Shown here: in pieces, positions 48,773 through 58,156 of the stretch
Numbering within the stretch: position 1 is the first letter of the stretch
Layout: each line of letters starts with the position of its first letter
Virus record (IMG/VR): IMGVR_UViG_3300034101_002201
Span: 1-64,000 of that record
Reading direction: 5' to 3' (one strand)
DNA: 64,000 nt
Origin: a virus
Position numbers and translations under genes: made by a program
Notes under the pieces: generated by a model
What the model saw: only the letters and a program-made list of their open reading frames with translations
Databases searched by the model: none
Told to the model about the DNA's origin: nothing

Positions 48773-49881
48773 AAGTATTGTATATAGGACATTACAAAGA
48801 AAATAGCGGTTGGTCTAAAGCTGCGATAGATCTTATATTATCTATTGATAGTGTTGGTATAGATATAACTTGTAGGAGTATAAAACTAACTGACAACGAA
48901 TTCACATTAAACAATAGGATATTAGAACTTGAATCTAAGCCTATAAATAATATTGATTTTTGCATACAGCACGTATTGCCTCATCATTTGGTTGGAAGTT
49001 CAAAATTTAAACGAAATATATCATATTATGTTTCTGAGTCTGATACATTGAGATATAACAATTGGCATTCCAATCTCAATTTAATGGATGAAATATGGGT
49101 TCCAAACCATACACAGCTTGAAAATATGAAAACTGATGGATTTAATAATATATCATATGTTCCTCATGCATTTGATTTATCTAAATACAACAAAAACACA
49201 GAAACAAAGATAGATTTTAGTGGAATAAATGACACATTTAAATTTTATTATATTGCAGATTTAAACGATAGAAAAAATATAGAATCTGTTATAAGATGCT
49301 TCCATAGCGAATTCCATAAATACGAGCCTGTGTCGTTGATACTAAAAATTAAAAAATTTGGAGTTAGCGGACGAGACTTGCAAAAATACATGAATGAATT
49401 GTGTAAAAGCATAAAAACTAATTTAAGAATATATCCCAAAATAGAGGATTATCATGAAGAATTAGTTATACCAGAAGACTTAAAAGATTCTGATGTGGAC
49501 GCTTTGCATAGGTCTTGCGATTGTTTGATAAACACTACTCATGGTGAGGGTTGGTCTATACCATCTTTTGATGCTATGTGTTTTGGTAAAACGCCAATAT
49601 GTGGAAATGAGGGCGGTCCAAAAGAATATATACGAGATATAAATGGCGGAACTCTAATAAATGGAGTACACGGCATTTGTGAACATTCAGATCCGGCGTT
49701 TCCAAATATTTTTACAGGTAGAGAAACTTGGTTTGTACCAGACGAAAAAGAAATTAAGTCTGCTATGAGATTTTACTATAATAATCGAGATACAATAGAC
49801 AGATCGCGTGGATTGAGAGATGCGGAAGCATTTTCATATACAAGCGTCGGTAACAGAATAAAGGAAATTCTAAATGTATAA
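48769..49881 (+). CDS. Glycosyltransferase, GT4-like
   Basis: 370 residues. VLYIGHYKENSGWSKAAIDLI at the start, FYYIADLNDRKNIESVIRCF donor start, and HGEGWSIPSFDAMCFGKTPI at the E-x7-E position (second Glu is Asp). ATGA overlap with the preceding gene. Confidence 0.85.
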   Translation: MKVLYIGHYKENSGWSKAAIDLILSIDSVGIDITCRSIKLTDNEFTLNNRILELESKPINNIDFCIQHVLPHHLVGSSKFKRNISYYVSESDTLRYNNWHSNLNLMDEIWVPNHTQLENMKTDGFNNISYVPHAFDLSKYNKNTETKIDFSGINDTFKFYYIADLNDRKNIESVIRCFHSEFHKYEPVSLILKIKKFGVSGRDLQKYMNELCKSIKTNLRIYPKIEDYHEELVIPEDLKDSDVDALHRSCDCLINTTHGEGWSIPSFDAMCFGKTPICGNEGGPKEYIRDINGGTLINGVHGICEHSDPAFPNIFTGRETWFVPDEKEIKSAMRFYYNNRDTIDRSRGLRDAEAFSYTSVGNRIKEILNV

Positions 49882-50866
49882 TAATACTGTAGAAAGAATT
49901 GTTGACATTGCCAATTCAAATAAACCAATGAGATATAATATTCTTACATTTCCAACCCATGAAAGATATGAAACTCAACTGTGTAAAACTGGGCATGAAT
50001 TTTATTCTTTTACCTCTGATAGATTTAAGAGATGGAACACATCGCAGGTAGAAGTTCCTAGTAATTATCATATTTTACCCGATAATCAAGTATGTGGATA
50101 TTTGAAGTATGATTTTATCTTAGTTCAGAGTAAATTTTGGCAGTTTCAAGTTGCTCAACAAATTAATCAACAGCTAAGTATACCAATTATATGTTTAGAG
50201 CATACTCTACCAACCCCTCAAACAATGACATTTGATCAAATAAATTCAATGAGGCAGATGTCTGGCGATGTAAATATTTTTATATCTGATTTTTCTAAGA
50301 AAGCATGGAATATAAATGGGGCAGTAATACATCATGGCGTTGATACCAATGTATTCTGTAAGCAAAATATAGATAAAAAATTAGAAATATTAACGGTAGC
50401 AAATGACTTTATAAATCGTGATTATTGTTTAAATTATAGCGGATGGAAGAGAGTAACAAACGGATTAGATGTAAATATTATTGGTGACACAAAGGGGTTA
50501 TCATCACCGGCAAAATCTATTGATGAACTAGTTAATGCATATAATACTTGTTCAATATATTTTAATAGCTCTACGTTAAGTCCAATACCTATGTCTTTGT
50601 TAGAAGCTATGTCTTGCGGATGTCCAGTAGTATCAACGGCGACATGCATGATACCAGAGATAATAAAAAATGGTGAAAATGGATTTATATCTAACAATGA
50701 AGAAGAGTTAAGGTCATATATAGACTATTTATTGAACAATCCAGAGGAGCGAGAAAAGCTAGGAAATAATGCTAGACAGACCGTGATTGATAAATTTTCT
50801 GAATATGAATTCATTCAAAAATGGAACGAATTATTCGATAAAGTATATGAGGAAACAACAAAATGA
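49874..50866 (+). CDS. Glycosyltransferase, GT4-like
   Basis: 330 residues. RYNILTFPTHERYETQL at the start, EHTLPTPQTM, VIHHGVDTNVF, then TLSPIPMSLLEAMSCGCPVVSTATCMIPEIIKNGENG. The first Glu of E-x7-E is replaced (SPIP), the second retained. A typical C-terminal helix ends the domain. Confidence 0.85.
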   Translation: MYNNTVERIVDIANSNKPMRYNILTFPTHERYETQLCKTGHEFYSFTSDRFKRWNTSQVEVPSNYHILPDNQVCGYLKYDFILVQSKFWQFQVAQQINQQLSIPIICLEHTLPTPQTMTFDQINSMRQMSGDVNIFISDFSKKAWNINGAVIHHGVDTNVFCKQNIDKKLEILTVANDFINRDYCLNYSGWKRVTNGLDVNIIGDTKGLSSPAKSIDELVNAYNTCSIYFNSSTLSPIPMSLLEAMSCGCPVVSTATCMIPEIIKNGENGFISNNEEELRSYIDYLLNNPEEREKLGNNARQTVIDKFSEYEFIQKWNELFDKVYEETTK

Positions 50867-51279
50867 AAATACAAATTTTGACAGATATAAAAGACTCTAT
50901 TGATGGTTTCAATCCTGTTTTTTTAAATGAGAATGGTTTATCTGCTAATATAGCAGAAAATTCTGCAACAGAAATTATTATGAATGGAACAGTTGAACTA
51001 GTTCCATATGAAAAACTAGATAATATTTTACTAGATCTTAAAAAGCTAGTAAGAAAAGGTGGAAAAATAGTAATGAATGGGGTAGATGCTAGTTGTGTGT
51101 CCAGAGATTTTGTGACCGGTATCATAGATATAAAAACATATAATGATGTGATTTTTTCTAGAATGTCAGTACATGACTCCAAACAATTGGGCAATAAATT
51201 AAAATCTCTAGGATTTGTAATTGACAAAATCTTGCTAAGAGGATCAATATATGAGCTACATGCTTCCAGACCCCAGTAA
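50863..51279 (+). CDS. Methyltransferase-like fragment or small enzyme
   Basis: 138 residues. LVPYEKLDNILLDLKKLVRKGGKIVMNGVDASCVSRDFVTG and KLKSLGFVIDKILLRGSIYELHASR resemble the C-terminal half of SAM methyltransferases (LKPGGxLxI... then a final beta strand). The SAM-binding GxGxG is absent, so it may be a degenerate or partner subunit. Confidence 0.5.
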   Translation: MKIQILTDIKDSIDGFNPVFLNENGLSANIAENSATEIIMNGTVELVPYEKLDNILLDLKKLVRKGGKIVMNGVDASCVSRDFVTGIIDIKTYNDVIFSRMSVHDSKQLGNKLKSLGFVIDKILLRGSIYELHASRPQ

Positions 51280-51994
51280 ACAGACAAGCTGTAAAAGTTG
51301 TTCTTTTGCTGTTTATGAGGAAAAGACACAAACCGATTGCTTACATAATAGAATATCTAAATTCAAAGAAGATGTTATAGCCGCCTATGATGATGATAAG
51401 GAATTCTTTGTTATAAATAGAAAATGCAATTTCTACAGACATAAAGATTGGAACGATGGAAAGCCAGAGATAGACAAAGCTGTTAAAGAATCTTCTATAA
51501 GTTTTGATTTATTAATCGATTGTGATAACATAACTGAGTCATATATAACTAAAATAATTTCTCAGTTAAAATGTTTGAATTATCCCATAAATAGACTAAA
51601 AATAGTCTTATATCATTCCCATCTTTTAGAACAAAATAAAAGAACTTTGATATCTCAGATTTATCAAAATTTTCCACAAATAACAGCGTCGATGTTTTTT
51701 GACAAAAAGCTGTTTTTATATGAATTTCTAATGAGAACTAAAAATAGATTTCATATATTAATTGATGCAAATAATATAGATCAGATAAGTTCAGCAATTT
51801 ATGAGATCAATAATGCAATAAATACAGAGCTTTTAAGATGCACTGTCTTCAAGTTCAAAGATTCTTGTGCCATATTAAATTCACTTTATAAGATGGTATC
51901 ATTTTATATAGAAAGCGGTGAATACGTCGATATAGTAGAAAAAGTTGTTGACGAATCCAAACAGCAAGGATTATATATTGAGAAGGATACATGA
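51251..51994 (+). CDS. Glycosyltransferase-like protein with Cys cluster
   Basis: 247 residues. N-terminal Cys cluster CKSCSFA...TDCLHNRI...RKCNFYR (about residues 14-62), looking like a zinc or Fe-S site. A GT-A-like region follows (ISFDLLIDCDNITESYITKIISQLKCLNYPINRLKIVLYH), without a clear DxD. Overlaps the previous gene by 29 bases. Confidence 0.5.
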   Translation: MSYMLPDPSKQTSCKSCSFAVYEEKTQTDCLHNRISKFKEDVIAAYDDDKEFFVINRKCNFYRHKDWNDGKPEIDKAVKESSISFDLLIDCDNITESYITKIISQLKCLNYPINRLKIVLYHSHLLEQNKRTLISQIYQNFPQITASMFFDKKLFLYEFLMRTKNRFHILIDANNIDQISSAIYEINNAINTELLRCTVFKFKDSCAILNSLYKMVSFYIESGEYVDIVEKVVDESKQQGLYIEKDT

Positions 51995-52728
51995 AAAAGA
52001 AAATAAAACAAAATATTCAAACTAATGAAGAATTAATTAGTATAGTTTTGTTATGCGATTTACCGGGATATAGAATGAAGTCATATGGTCCAACATCTTT
52101 AATAAGTATTCATAACAAAAAACTAATTGATTTTCAGATAGATGCTATCAAAAAAACTTTTGACAAATTTGAAATAATAATTTGTGTAGGGTTTGAAGCT
52201 GAAAAAATATGCAAATATATAAGACAAAAATACAACAATATGAGCATAAGAATAGTAGAGAATCAAAGCTTTAATTCTTCTAATTCTTACGAATCTACTA
52301 GATTATCTATCAATAACACCATGAACAAAAAAGTTTTAATATGCAATGGCGAATTATTGATAAATAAAAAAACTCTTAAATTATTAGATCTCAATAGAAC
52401 GTGTGTTCTTATTGAAAAGAGTACCTCAGAGAATCTAGACATTGGTTTAAATATGAACAGCAATAAAGAGGCACAGCACTTCTCGTTTGGTGCTTATCAA
52501 ACTTGGTCAGAAATGGTATATCTTTGTGGGAATGATGTCGTAGAGCATATAAGAAAAGTTCTTAGTCATCCAGATAGCAAAAAAAAGTTTATATTTGAGG
52601 CTCTTAATGAGTTAATTAGATCCAATTTTACTATTTTATGTATAGATAATAAGTTTCCTGTTCAAAAAATCAATAATATAAAAACCTATCACAATATAAG
52701 GGATAATAATGAGATTTTTAGTATTTGA
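51991..52728 (+). CDS. Nucleotidyltransferase-like protein (degenerate)
   Basis: 245 residues. The order matches a GT-A-type NTP transferase: LLCDLPGYRMKSYGPTSLISIHNKKLIDFQIDAIKK, EIIICVGFEAEKICKYI, IVENQSFNSSNSYESTRLSI, KKVLICNGELLINKKTL. The usual glycine-rich L-A-G-G-x-G and Lys are altered (LCDLPGYRM; PT in place of PK). The NSYESTRL segment recalls LicC-like cytidylyltransferases. It may activate or sense a sugar/alcohol phosphate, or be non-catalytic. Confidence 0.55.
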   Translation: MKKKIKQNIQTNEELISIVLLCDLPGYRMKSYGPTSLISIHNKKLIDFQIDAIKKTFDKFEIIICVGFEAEKICKYIRQKYNNMSIRIVENQSFNSSNSYESTRLSINNTMNKKVLICNGELLINKKTLKLLDLNRTCVLIEKSTSENLDIGLNMNSNKEAQHFSFGAYQTWSEMVYLCGNDVVEHIRKVLSHPDSKKKFIFEALNELIRSNFTILCIDNKFPVQKINNIKTYHNIRDNNEIFSI

Positions 52729-53524
52729 TTACTCTTCGTATTGGTCTACTGAACCACACTATTTCAACGCCGCATTAAGAAATATCGGCGTAGAATCAAA
52801 TATGTGGAATACTAATCTTAGTGTATATGATAATTTTGATACATATAAACCAGACGTATTTATTGGTCATGCTCTAAATCTGCCAAGAGATTTCATTCAA
52901 TATTTAAAAGACAGTAACAACCAAGAAATTAAAGTGTTATTGAACATTAATGACATAAATGCTAATAATATTGGGCTATTAGCTGAAAGGTTAAATGAAA
53001 ATAATATTAAATTTGTATTTTTTGGTACACGCGAGACTAGTACCAGTGATATAAAATTTATCAAGATAATGCCATCGGCTGATGTATTTATACCAATTGC
53101 CAAAAAGAAGTTTGAGATTGATAAAGCTATATTCGTATCTCAAGAAGATCAAATTCCAGAATATGATGGCGTATACCATATTCTAACTAATAACCAAGCA
53201 ATAAAAGATAAAGTAGATATTTTCTTGCCTGTCTTAGAACTTAACAAACTTTTTGTCAACTACAAAGAAATTGTTTTTAAAGATGCGTCTTTCTTAGAAT
53301 CTCAGATAGTTTTTGATGCAATAAAAAATGGTAATAAAATCGTATTTGATTTTAAGAATAATAGCTATACTGACAAAATTACAGAAATTTTTAAAGGCGA
53401 AAAATTTAGTAGTTCGGTCAAAAATAGACACACATGTTTCCATAGATTAAAAACATTATTGTCTCAAATTTCACCACCAGAAGAAATACTTAGTAGACTA
53501 AACGATAGGATCAACTCGTTATGA
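52709..53524 (+). CDS. Hypothetical GT-B-like protein of the sugar island
   Basis: 271 residues. FDYSSYWSTEPHYFNAALRNIGVESNMWN, YKPDVFIGHALNLPRD and LLNINDINANNIGLLAERLNENNIKFVFF read like the acceptor half of a glycosyltransferase, but no donor-binding motif is seen. It may be a truncated glycosyltransferase or partner. Confidence 0.5.
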   Translation: MRFLVFDYSSYWSTEPHYFNAALRNIGVESNMWNTNLSVYDNFDTYKPDVFIGHALNLPRDFIQYLKDSNNQEIKVLLNINDINANNIGLLAERLNENNIKFVFFGTRETSTSDIKFIKIMPSADVFIPIAKKKFEIDKAIFVSQEDQIPEYDGVYHILTNNQAIKDKVDIFLPVLELNKLFVNYKEIVFKDASFLESQIVFDAIKNGNKIVFDFKNNSYTDKITEIFKGEKFSSSVKNRHTCFHRLKTLLSQISPPEEILSRLNDRINSL

Positions 53525-54231
53525 AATTTTTACTACAATTTCCAACGCTTGGAAGACCAGAAAAATTTAGTTTTTGCTTAAAGAAGTACCTTGAGCTTTT
53601 TAGCAAAGAAAATGAATTACATTTTAATATTAATTGTGATAGCTCAGATGTTACAATGAATAATGACATAACGGTAAATACAATTAAGTATATTCTGGAT
53701 AGATATGAGAATGTTAACTACAATATAAATTTTGATGATAATACCACCAAGATCAGTGCTATAAATGATCATATTGATGATAAAGATTTTGATATAGTAA
53801 TTTGCGTGTCTGATGACATGATACCCATCAAGAGTGGATGGGACAAAATTATATCCTCAAGTATGGAAAAACACTTTCCAGATACATATGGGTGTTTACA
53901 CTTTAACGACGGCTTACAGGGAAATAATCTAATAACTTTATCCATACTTGGCAAAAAATTGTATGATTTTTTTGGATATATTTATCATCCAGATTATAAA
54001 AGTTTATATTGTGATAATGAATTCACGAATCAAGTATATTCTATGAATAAAGTAGCATATATTAATGAAATAGTTATTATGCATGAACATTATTCAAAAA
54101 ATGGCAGCATGAATCATAACGACTATGATTATGCCGCACAAAAGACCCTATCATTTGCTGGAAGAGATGCTTATGTATTCCAACAAAGAGCCGCCCTTAA
54201 CTATCCCAAGCAAAGAATTACTAATGACTAA
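53521..54231 (+). CDS. Glycosyltransferase family 2-like
   Basis: 236 residues. MKFLLQFPTLGRPEKFSFCLKKYL at the start, INCDSSDVTMNN, DFDIVICVSDDMIPIKSGWDKII with a DD motif in the DxD position, and MHEHYSKNGSMNHNDYDY at the base site. Adds sugars by an inverting GT-A mechanism. Overlaps the next gene by 5 bases. Confidence 0.8.
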   Translation: MKFLLQFPTLGRPEKFSFCLKKYLELFSKENELHFNINCDSSDVTMNNDITVNTIKYILDRYENVNYNINFDDNTTKISAINDHIDDKDFDIVICVSDDMIPIKSGWDKIISSSMEKHFPDTYGCLHFNDGLQGNNLITLSILGKKLYDFFGYIYHPDYKSLYCDNEFTNQVYSMNKVAYINEIVIMHEHYSKNGSMNHNDYDYAAQKTLSFAGRDAYVFQQRAALNYPKQRITND

Positions 54232-54859
54232 TAAGATTATATGCTTTTCACTTTGGGGTGATAATCCAAAGTATACAATGGGAGCTATAAAAAATGCCAG
54301 ATTAGCACAGGAAATTTATGAGGGCTGGAAATGCAGATTTTATATTGGAAATGACGTATCAAACAAAATTATAGATCAATTAGATTCTCTGAATTGCGAA
54401 TTGGTACATAAAGATGATACCGGATGGAATGGCATGTTTTGGAGATTTTTAGGTGCAGATTCTGAAAATATATTTCTATCCAGAGATACTGATAGTAGAT
54501 TAAATACTAGAGAAAAAGCAGCAGTTGATGAGTGGTTAAAAACCGATAAAGATTTTCATATTATGCGAGATCACCCTTATCATCAAACGGAAATATTAGG
54601 AGGAATGTGGGGTTGTAGGAATGGAATTCTAAAAGGCATAACTGAAATGATAGACACGTATGATAAAAAAGAATACGATAATGCATATCAAGTAGATCAA
54701 AATTTTTTGAGACAGGTAATTTATCCTATGATAAAGTACAATAGTACTGTGCATGATGAATTTTTTGAACGTATACCGTTTCCATCAAATGCTACTCAAC
54801 GAGCTAGATCTTATTTTGTAGGACAGGTGTATGATGAAAATGATATTCCTCAATTTTAA
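54227..54859 (+). CDS. GT-A-type glycosyltransferase
   Basis: 210 residues from ATG 54227. ICFSLWGDNPKYTMGAIKNARLAQEIYEGWKCRFYIGNDV, LSRDTDSRLN with DxD at residues 88-90, and RDHPYHQTEILGGMWG. Fits capsule/LPS type transferases that use a nucleotide sugar and a metal. An earlier ATG at 54125 is inside the preceding gene and is rejected. Confidence 0.8.
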   Translation, partial: TNKIICFSLWGDNPKYTMGAIKNARLAQEIYEGWKCRFYIGNDVSNKIIDQLDSLNCELVHKDDTGWNGMFWRFLGADSENIFLSRDTDSRLNTREKAAVDEWLKTDKDFHIMRDHPYHQTEILGGMWGCRNGILKGITEMIDTYDKKEYDNAYQVDQNFLRQVIYPMIKYNSTVHDEFFERIPFPSNATQRARSYFVGQVYDENDIPQF

Positions 54860-54870
54860 AAGGATGCAAG

Positions 54871-55500
54871 ATGAATAAATTAACAGAACTTGGAGTTAGA
54901 TACGGAACTGATAAGGTGGATGGAAATCATACATTTGCTGGAGAGTGCTATACGGATGTTTATCATAGATATTTGAATCACTTGCGTGACCAAAAATTTA
55001 ATTTCTTAGAAATAGGAATAAGAGATGGTTGTTCTCTTAAAATGTGGTCAGAATATTTTCCAAAGGCTTCTATTATAGGATTAGATATTAATCCGACATG
55101 TAAACAATATGAGGGTGGAAATGTTCATGTAGAAATTGGATCTCAAAGCGATCCAGAGTTTTTACAAACATTAATTGATAAATACAAAACTTTTAATGTT
55201 ATACTTGACGATGGAAGTCATATAAATACATTAACATTAAAGTCATTTGAAATTTTAAATGATTATGCTACTGATTTCTACATCATAGAAGACTTAAGAA
55301 ATTCATATGAAAATCTTACCAATGATATCGCCGGGTGGCCGGGAATGCATTTGAACAAAGATCTAAATCCAAGAAATGATATAACAAGAACTCAGTTCAA
55401 TGATACGTTTTTAGATTTGATCAAAACAATGGATTACAGAAGTGGCAAGTATAAATCTATTAATTTTCACGCTCAGATACTTGTATTGGAGAAAATATAA
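54871..55500 (+). CDS. SAM-dependent methyltransferase
   Basis: 209 residues with an AGGATG site. LTELGVRYGTDK and YTDVYHRYLNHL at the start, FLEIGIRDGCSLKMWSEYFPKASIIGLDINPTC as the SAM-binding part, VILDDGSHINTLTLKSF and IEDLRNSY. This order is that of antibiotic/sugar O-methyltransferases (CmcI/macrocin-type). Would methylate sugar hydroxyls made by neighbours. Confidence 0.85.
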   Translation: MNKLTELGVRYGTDKVDGNHTFAGECYTDVYHRYLNHLRDQKFNFLEIGIRDGCSLKMWSEYFPKASIIGLDINPTCKQYEGGNVHVEIGSQSDPEFLQTLIDKYKTFNVILDDGSHINTLTLKSFEILNDYATDFYIIEDLRNSYENLTNDIAGWPGMHLNKDLNPRNDITRTQFNDTFLDLIKTMDYRSGKYKSINFHAQILVLEKI

Positions 55501-55502
55501 TC

Positions 55503-56120
55503 ATGTTTTATTCTCAGTATGGAGAAGAAAAGATATTATCACAATTCTTTGGTGATAAAAACAACGGATTCCTAGTAGACATAGGGGCAATGGACGGAGT
55601 AACATATTCTAATTCAAGATATTTAATAGAACATAAGTCGTGGTCTGGCATACTAGTAGAACCACACCCTCTGTACTATAAAAATTTATCAGATTTGTAC
55701 AAAGACAATGATAAAATTAGTATACTGAATGTTGGATGTTTTAATGTTGAAAAAGAAGTCGATTTTTACATTTACTCTACAGGCATTGATTCGTCTGTAT
55801 CAACCATGTCTGATGTCTTTAAGAAAAGAGTCATAGACCATCATGGGGATAAATTTAGAGAAACAATAACCGTAAAAACGCAAACATTAAATAATATCAT
55901 TTCTAACAATGTCGTAGATTTTCTTTCTATAGACGCAGAAGGTGTAGATATGGAAGTTTTAGCATCAAATGATTGGACAAAGAATAGGCCAAGATTAGTT
56001 TGCGTAGAACACAGTATGGATATTAATGTACTATTAAATTTTATGATGCACATAGAATACTCTGTATACTCTAAAACTGATGGAAATACATTTTTTATTA
56101 GTTCAGAGGAAAATATATGA
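55503..56120 (+). CDS. FkbM-family methyltransferase
   Basis: 205 residues. MFYSQYGEEKILSQFFGDKNNGFLVDIGAMDGVTYSNSRYL at the start, GILVEPHPLYYKNLS, TLNNIISNNVVDFLSIDAEGVDMEVLAS. The typical FkbM domain with its SAM pocket GAMDG. Second FkbM of the window. Confidence 0.9.
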   Translation: MFYSQYGEEKILSQFFGDKNNGFLVDIGAMDGVTYSNSRYLIEHKSWSGILVEPHPLYYKNLSDLYKDNDKISILNVGCFNVEKEVDFYIYSTGIDSSVSTMSDVFKKRVIDHHGDKFRETITVKTQTLNNIISNNVVDFLSIDAEGVDMEVLASNDWTKNRPRLVCVEHSMDINVLLNFMMHIEYSVYSKTDGNTFFISSEENI

Positions 56121-56947
56121 AAACATTGCTGATACAAGAAGCCGGTAGACACAAAGTAAATAGCAACTTTAGAGAGTGTTTATCTTTACAGAGAGCTATG
56201 CAAGATCAAAATCATGACGCAGAAGTATGGGGGCTTGGTCATGATAACTACACTAAAACGCCAGATTGGGATTCTTATGACTTGATTATTAATTTAGAGA
56301 ATCACGATGAAACTAACTGGATTCCAGATTTATCTAAAGCAAAGACTAAAAAATTTATTTGGTCTATTGATGCACATTGTAAAGGTATTCAGAGCTATAT
56401 GAAAACATTTTATGATGGGAAATATGATCTAATATTGCAATCTACTCCAGAGTTTTTGAATGAACATAGCGTATGGTTTCCAAATTGTTATGATGATGAT
56501 TTGATAATGCCTCTTGGTATAGAAAAAAGACACGATGTAGGTTTTTGCGGTATGATAAATAATAGAGGCGGATTAATAGATATTCTAAGTTCATTTTTTG
56601 CTTTTAGATTAGATGAAAAAGTATTAGGACAAAATATGGTTCATTCTATCAATTCATACAAAGTCCACTTTAATGCTAATATTTCTATTGATATCAACTA
56701 TAGAAATTTTGAAACGATTGGATGCGGAACTTGTTTGTTGACAAATTATAACCAATATTATGATAAATTAGGATTCATAGATGGAGTGAACTGTCTAATC
56801 TATAAAGATGTAAATGAGATGATAGAGAAAATAAAAATGGCATTAAATAATGATAATCTAAGATATAATATAGAGCAGGGCGGTTTAGAACTAGCAAAAC
56901 AGCATACATACAAAAAAAGAATAAAGATTATAGAGGAGCTTTTATGA
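56117..56947 (+). CDS. CgeB-like glycosyltransferase
   Basis: 276 residues. HNLxx-type N-half with WDSYDLIINLENHDETNWIPDL, KKFIWSIDAHCKGIQSY, WFPNCYDDDLI, VGFCGMINNRGGLIDIL and the C-terminal YRNFETIGCGTCLLTNYN...DGVNCLIYKDVNEMIEKI. This matches the CgeB/glycosyl-transferase-1-2 family, known from spore-coat and polysaccharide genes. Confidence 0.85.
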   Translation: MKTLLIQEAGRHKVNSNFRECLSLQRAMQDQNHDAEVWGLGHDNYTKTPDWDSYDLIINLENHDETNWIPDLSKAKTKKFIWSIDAHCKGIQSYMKTFYDGKYDLILQSTPEFLNEHSVWFPNCYDDDLIMPLGIEKRHDVGFCGMINNRGGLIDILSSFFAFRLDEKVLGQNMVHSINSYKVHFNANISIDINYRNFETIGCGTCLLTNYNQYYDKLGFIDGVNCLIYKDVNEMIEKIKMALNNDNLRYNIEQGGLELAKQHTYKKRIKIIEELL

Positions 56948-57432
56948 ATTTAGGAATATATATTGATACTATGCTTGACACAAGTAAGCTTGAGAAAATA
57001 AATAATTTTATAGATTTTGCTATAGAAGATAGGCTTTTTGATGATATAAGTATCTTTTATGATAACATAGGGCATAATCCATTCAACACAAAATGTGGAA
57101 TGTTCAATTCAACAGAATTGTGGAGTTTCAATGGAACTCTAATAGTTATGTCTCTAGAGTCTCTAAAGACCACATTGAATATTGTTAATAACATTAACGT
57201 AATATATTACTATAATTGGGATCAAAATATTAACATTTTAGATCTAGTCATTAATTCTAGCAGAATTAAAAATATAATATGTAGGACTGAAAAAGATCAA
57301 AAGGAAATATTTAGATTAACTGGTAAGAAACCAATCGGCATATCAGACAACTTCCAAGATATACTAGAAATACTATTAAGGTGTAAAGATGAATACAAAT
57401 CAAATAATAATGATGTATACAAAGCAGCATAA
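56944..57432 (+). CDS. Hypothetical protein at the end of the sugar island
   Basis: 162 residues, ATGA overlap. Starts MNLGIYIDTMLDTSKLEKINNFIDFAIEDRLFDDISIFYDNI; then SLESLKTTLNIVNNINVIYYYNW and IICRTEKDQKEIFRLTGKKPIGISD. Reads like a reduced glycosyltransferase acceptor half (the C-terminal IICRTEKDQKEI resembles a VCxSxxxxxxL region). Unknown. Confidence 0.5.
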   Translation: MNLGIYIDTMLDTSKLEKINNFIDFAIEDRLFDDISIFYDNIGHNPFNTKCGMFNSTELWSFNGTLIVMSLESLKTTLNIVNNINVIYYYNWDQNINILDLVINSSRIKNIICRTEKDQKEIFRLTGKKPIGISDNFQDILEILLRCKDEYKSNNNDVYKAA

Positions 57433-58156
57433 AAGTACTTACGAAATTGCTGAGACATTTAATACTTATCCAAATAGGATTCGAAGAATCCTAATAAAGA
57501 GCGGTGTATCATTAAAAACTAAAAGCGAAGCTCAAAAAAATGCTATAGATAATGGCACTGCTATACATCCAACTAGTGGAAAAAATAGAACAAAAGAAGA
57601 AAAATTAAAGATTAGTTTTGGACTTAAAAAATACTGGGAAGAAATGTCAGAAGAGATGTATGAGTCTAGAGTTGATCAATCTAAAAAAAGGTGGGAAAAA
57701 TTGTCTGAAGTTGAAAAAGATAGAATGATGAGTGCTGCTATCAAAAGCATACAAGTGGCTGGTAAAGAAGGGTCTAAACTAGAAAAATTTCTATATGAAG
57801 AAATAACCAAGGCCGGTTATTCTGTTCAGTACCATAAAAAGCATCTGATACAAAATCACAACATGGAACTGGATATGTACATACCATCACTCAAGGCTAT
57901 AATAGAGGTAGACGGCCCATCTCATTTCTTGCCAATATGGGGTGAAGAAAAGTTACAAAAACAAATAAAAGCTGATACACAAAAAAGTGGGCTTTTACTC
58001 AGCAAGGGAATGGTCATCATACGAATAAAAAACTTATCTGACTCAGTATGTTTGGCCGATAAAGAAAAGTTGAGACTTGACATTGTGAATTGCTTGGGTA
58101 CAATAGAAAAGTCGTTTCCCAAAAAAGCAGAAAGGTACATAGAGATTGAAATATGA
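57389..58156 (+). CDS. Homing-type endonuclease with HTH and NUMOD3-like repeats
   Basis: 255 residues; the true start may be 57410. N-terminal HTH (KQHKSTYEIAETFNTYPNRIRRILIKSG), then NUMOD3-like SGKNRTKEEKLKISFGLKKYWEEMS, and a C-terminal nuclease core MELDMYIPSLKAIIEVDGPSHFLPIWGEEKLQKQIKADTQKSGLLLSKGMVIIRI of PD-(D/E)XK/EDxHD type. Related in design to I-Bth0305I. It lies exactly between the sugar island and the Rad52-like gene, so it may have mobilised itself or DNA nearby. Confidence 0.75.
   Translation: MNTNQIIMMYTKQHKSTYEIAETFNTYPNRIRRILIKSGVSLKTKSEAQKNAIDNGTAIHPTSGKNRTKEEKLKISFGLKKYWEEMSEEMYESRVDQSKKRWEKLSEVEKDRMMSAAIKSIQVAGKEGSKLEKFLYEEITKAGYSVQYHKKHLIQNHNMELDMYIPSLKAIIEVDGPSHFLPIWGEEKLQKQIKADTQKSGLLLSKGMVIIRIKNLSDSVCLADKEKLRLDIVNCLGTIEKSFPKKAERYIEIEI

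Noticed and set aside
47102-57432. DNA base hypermodification pathway as the purpose of the glycosyltransferases
   Set aside because: No dCMP/dUMP hydroxymethylase or base-modifying enzyme is seen in the window; ThyX makes ordinary dTMP. The rest of the genome is not visible, so this is not final.
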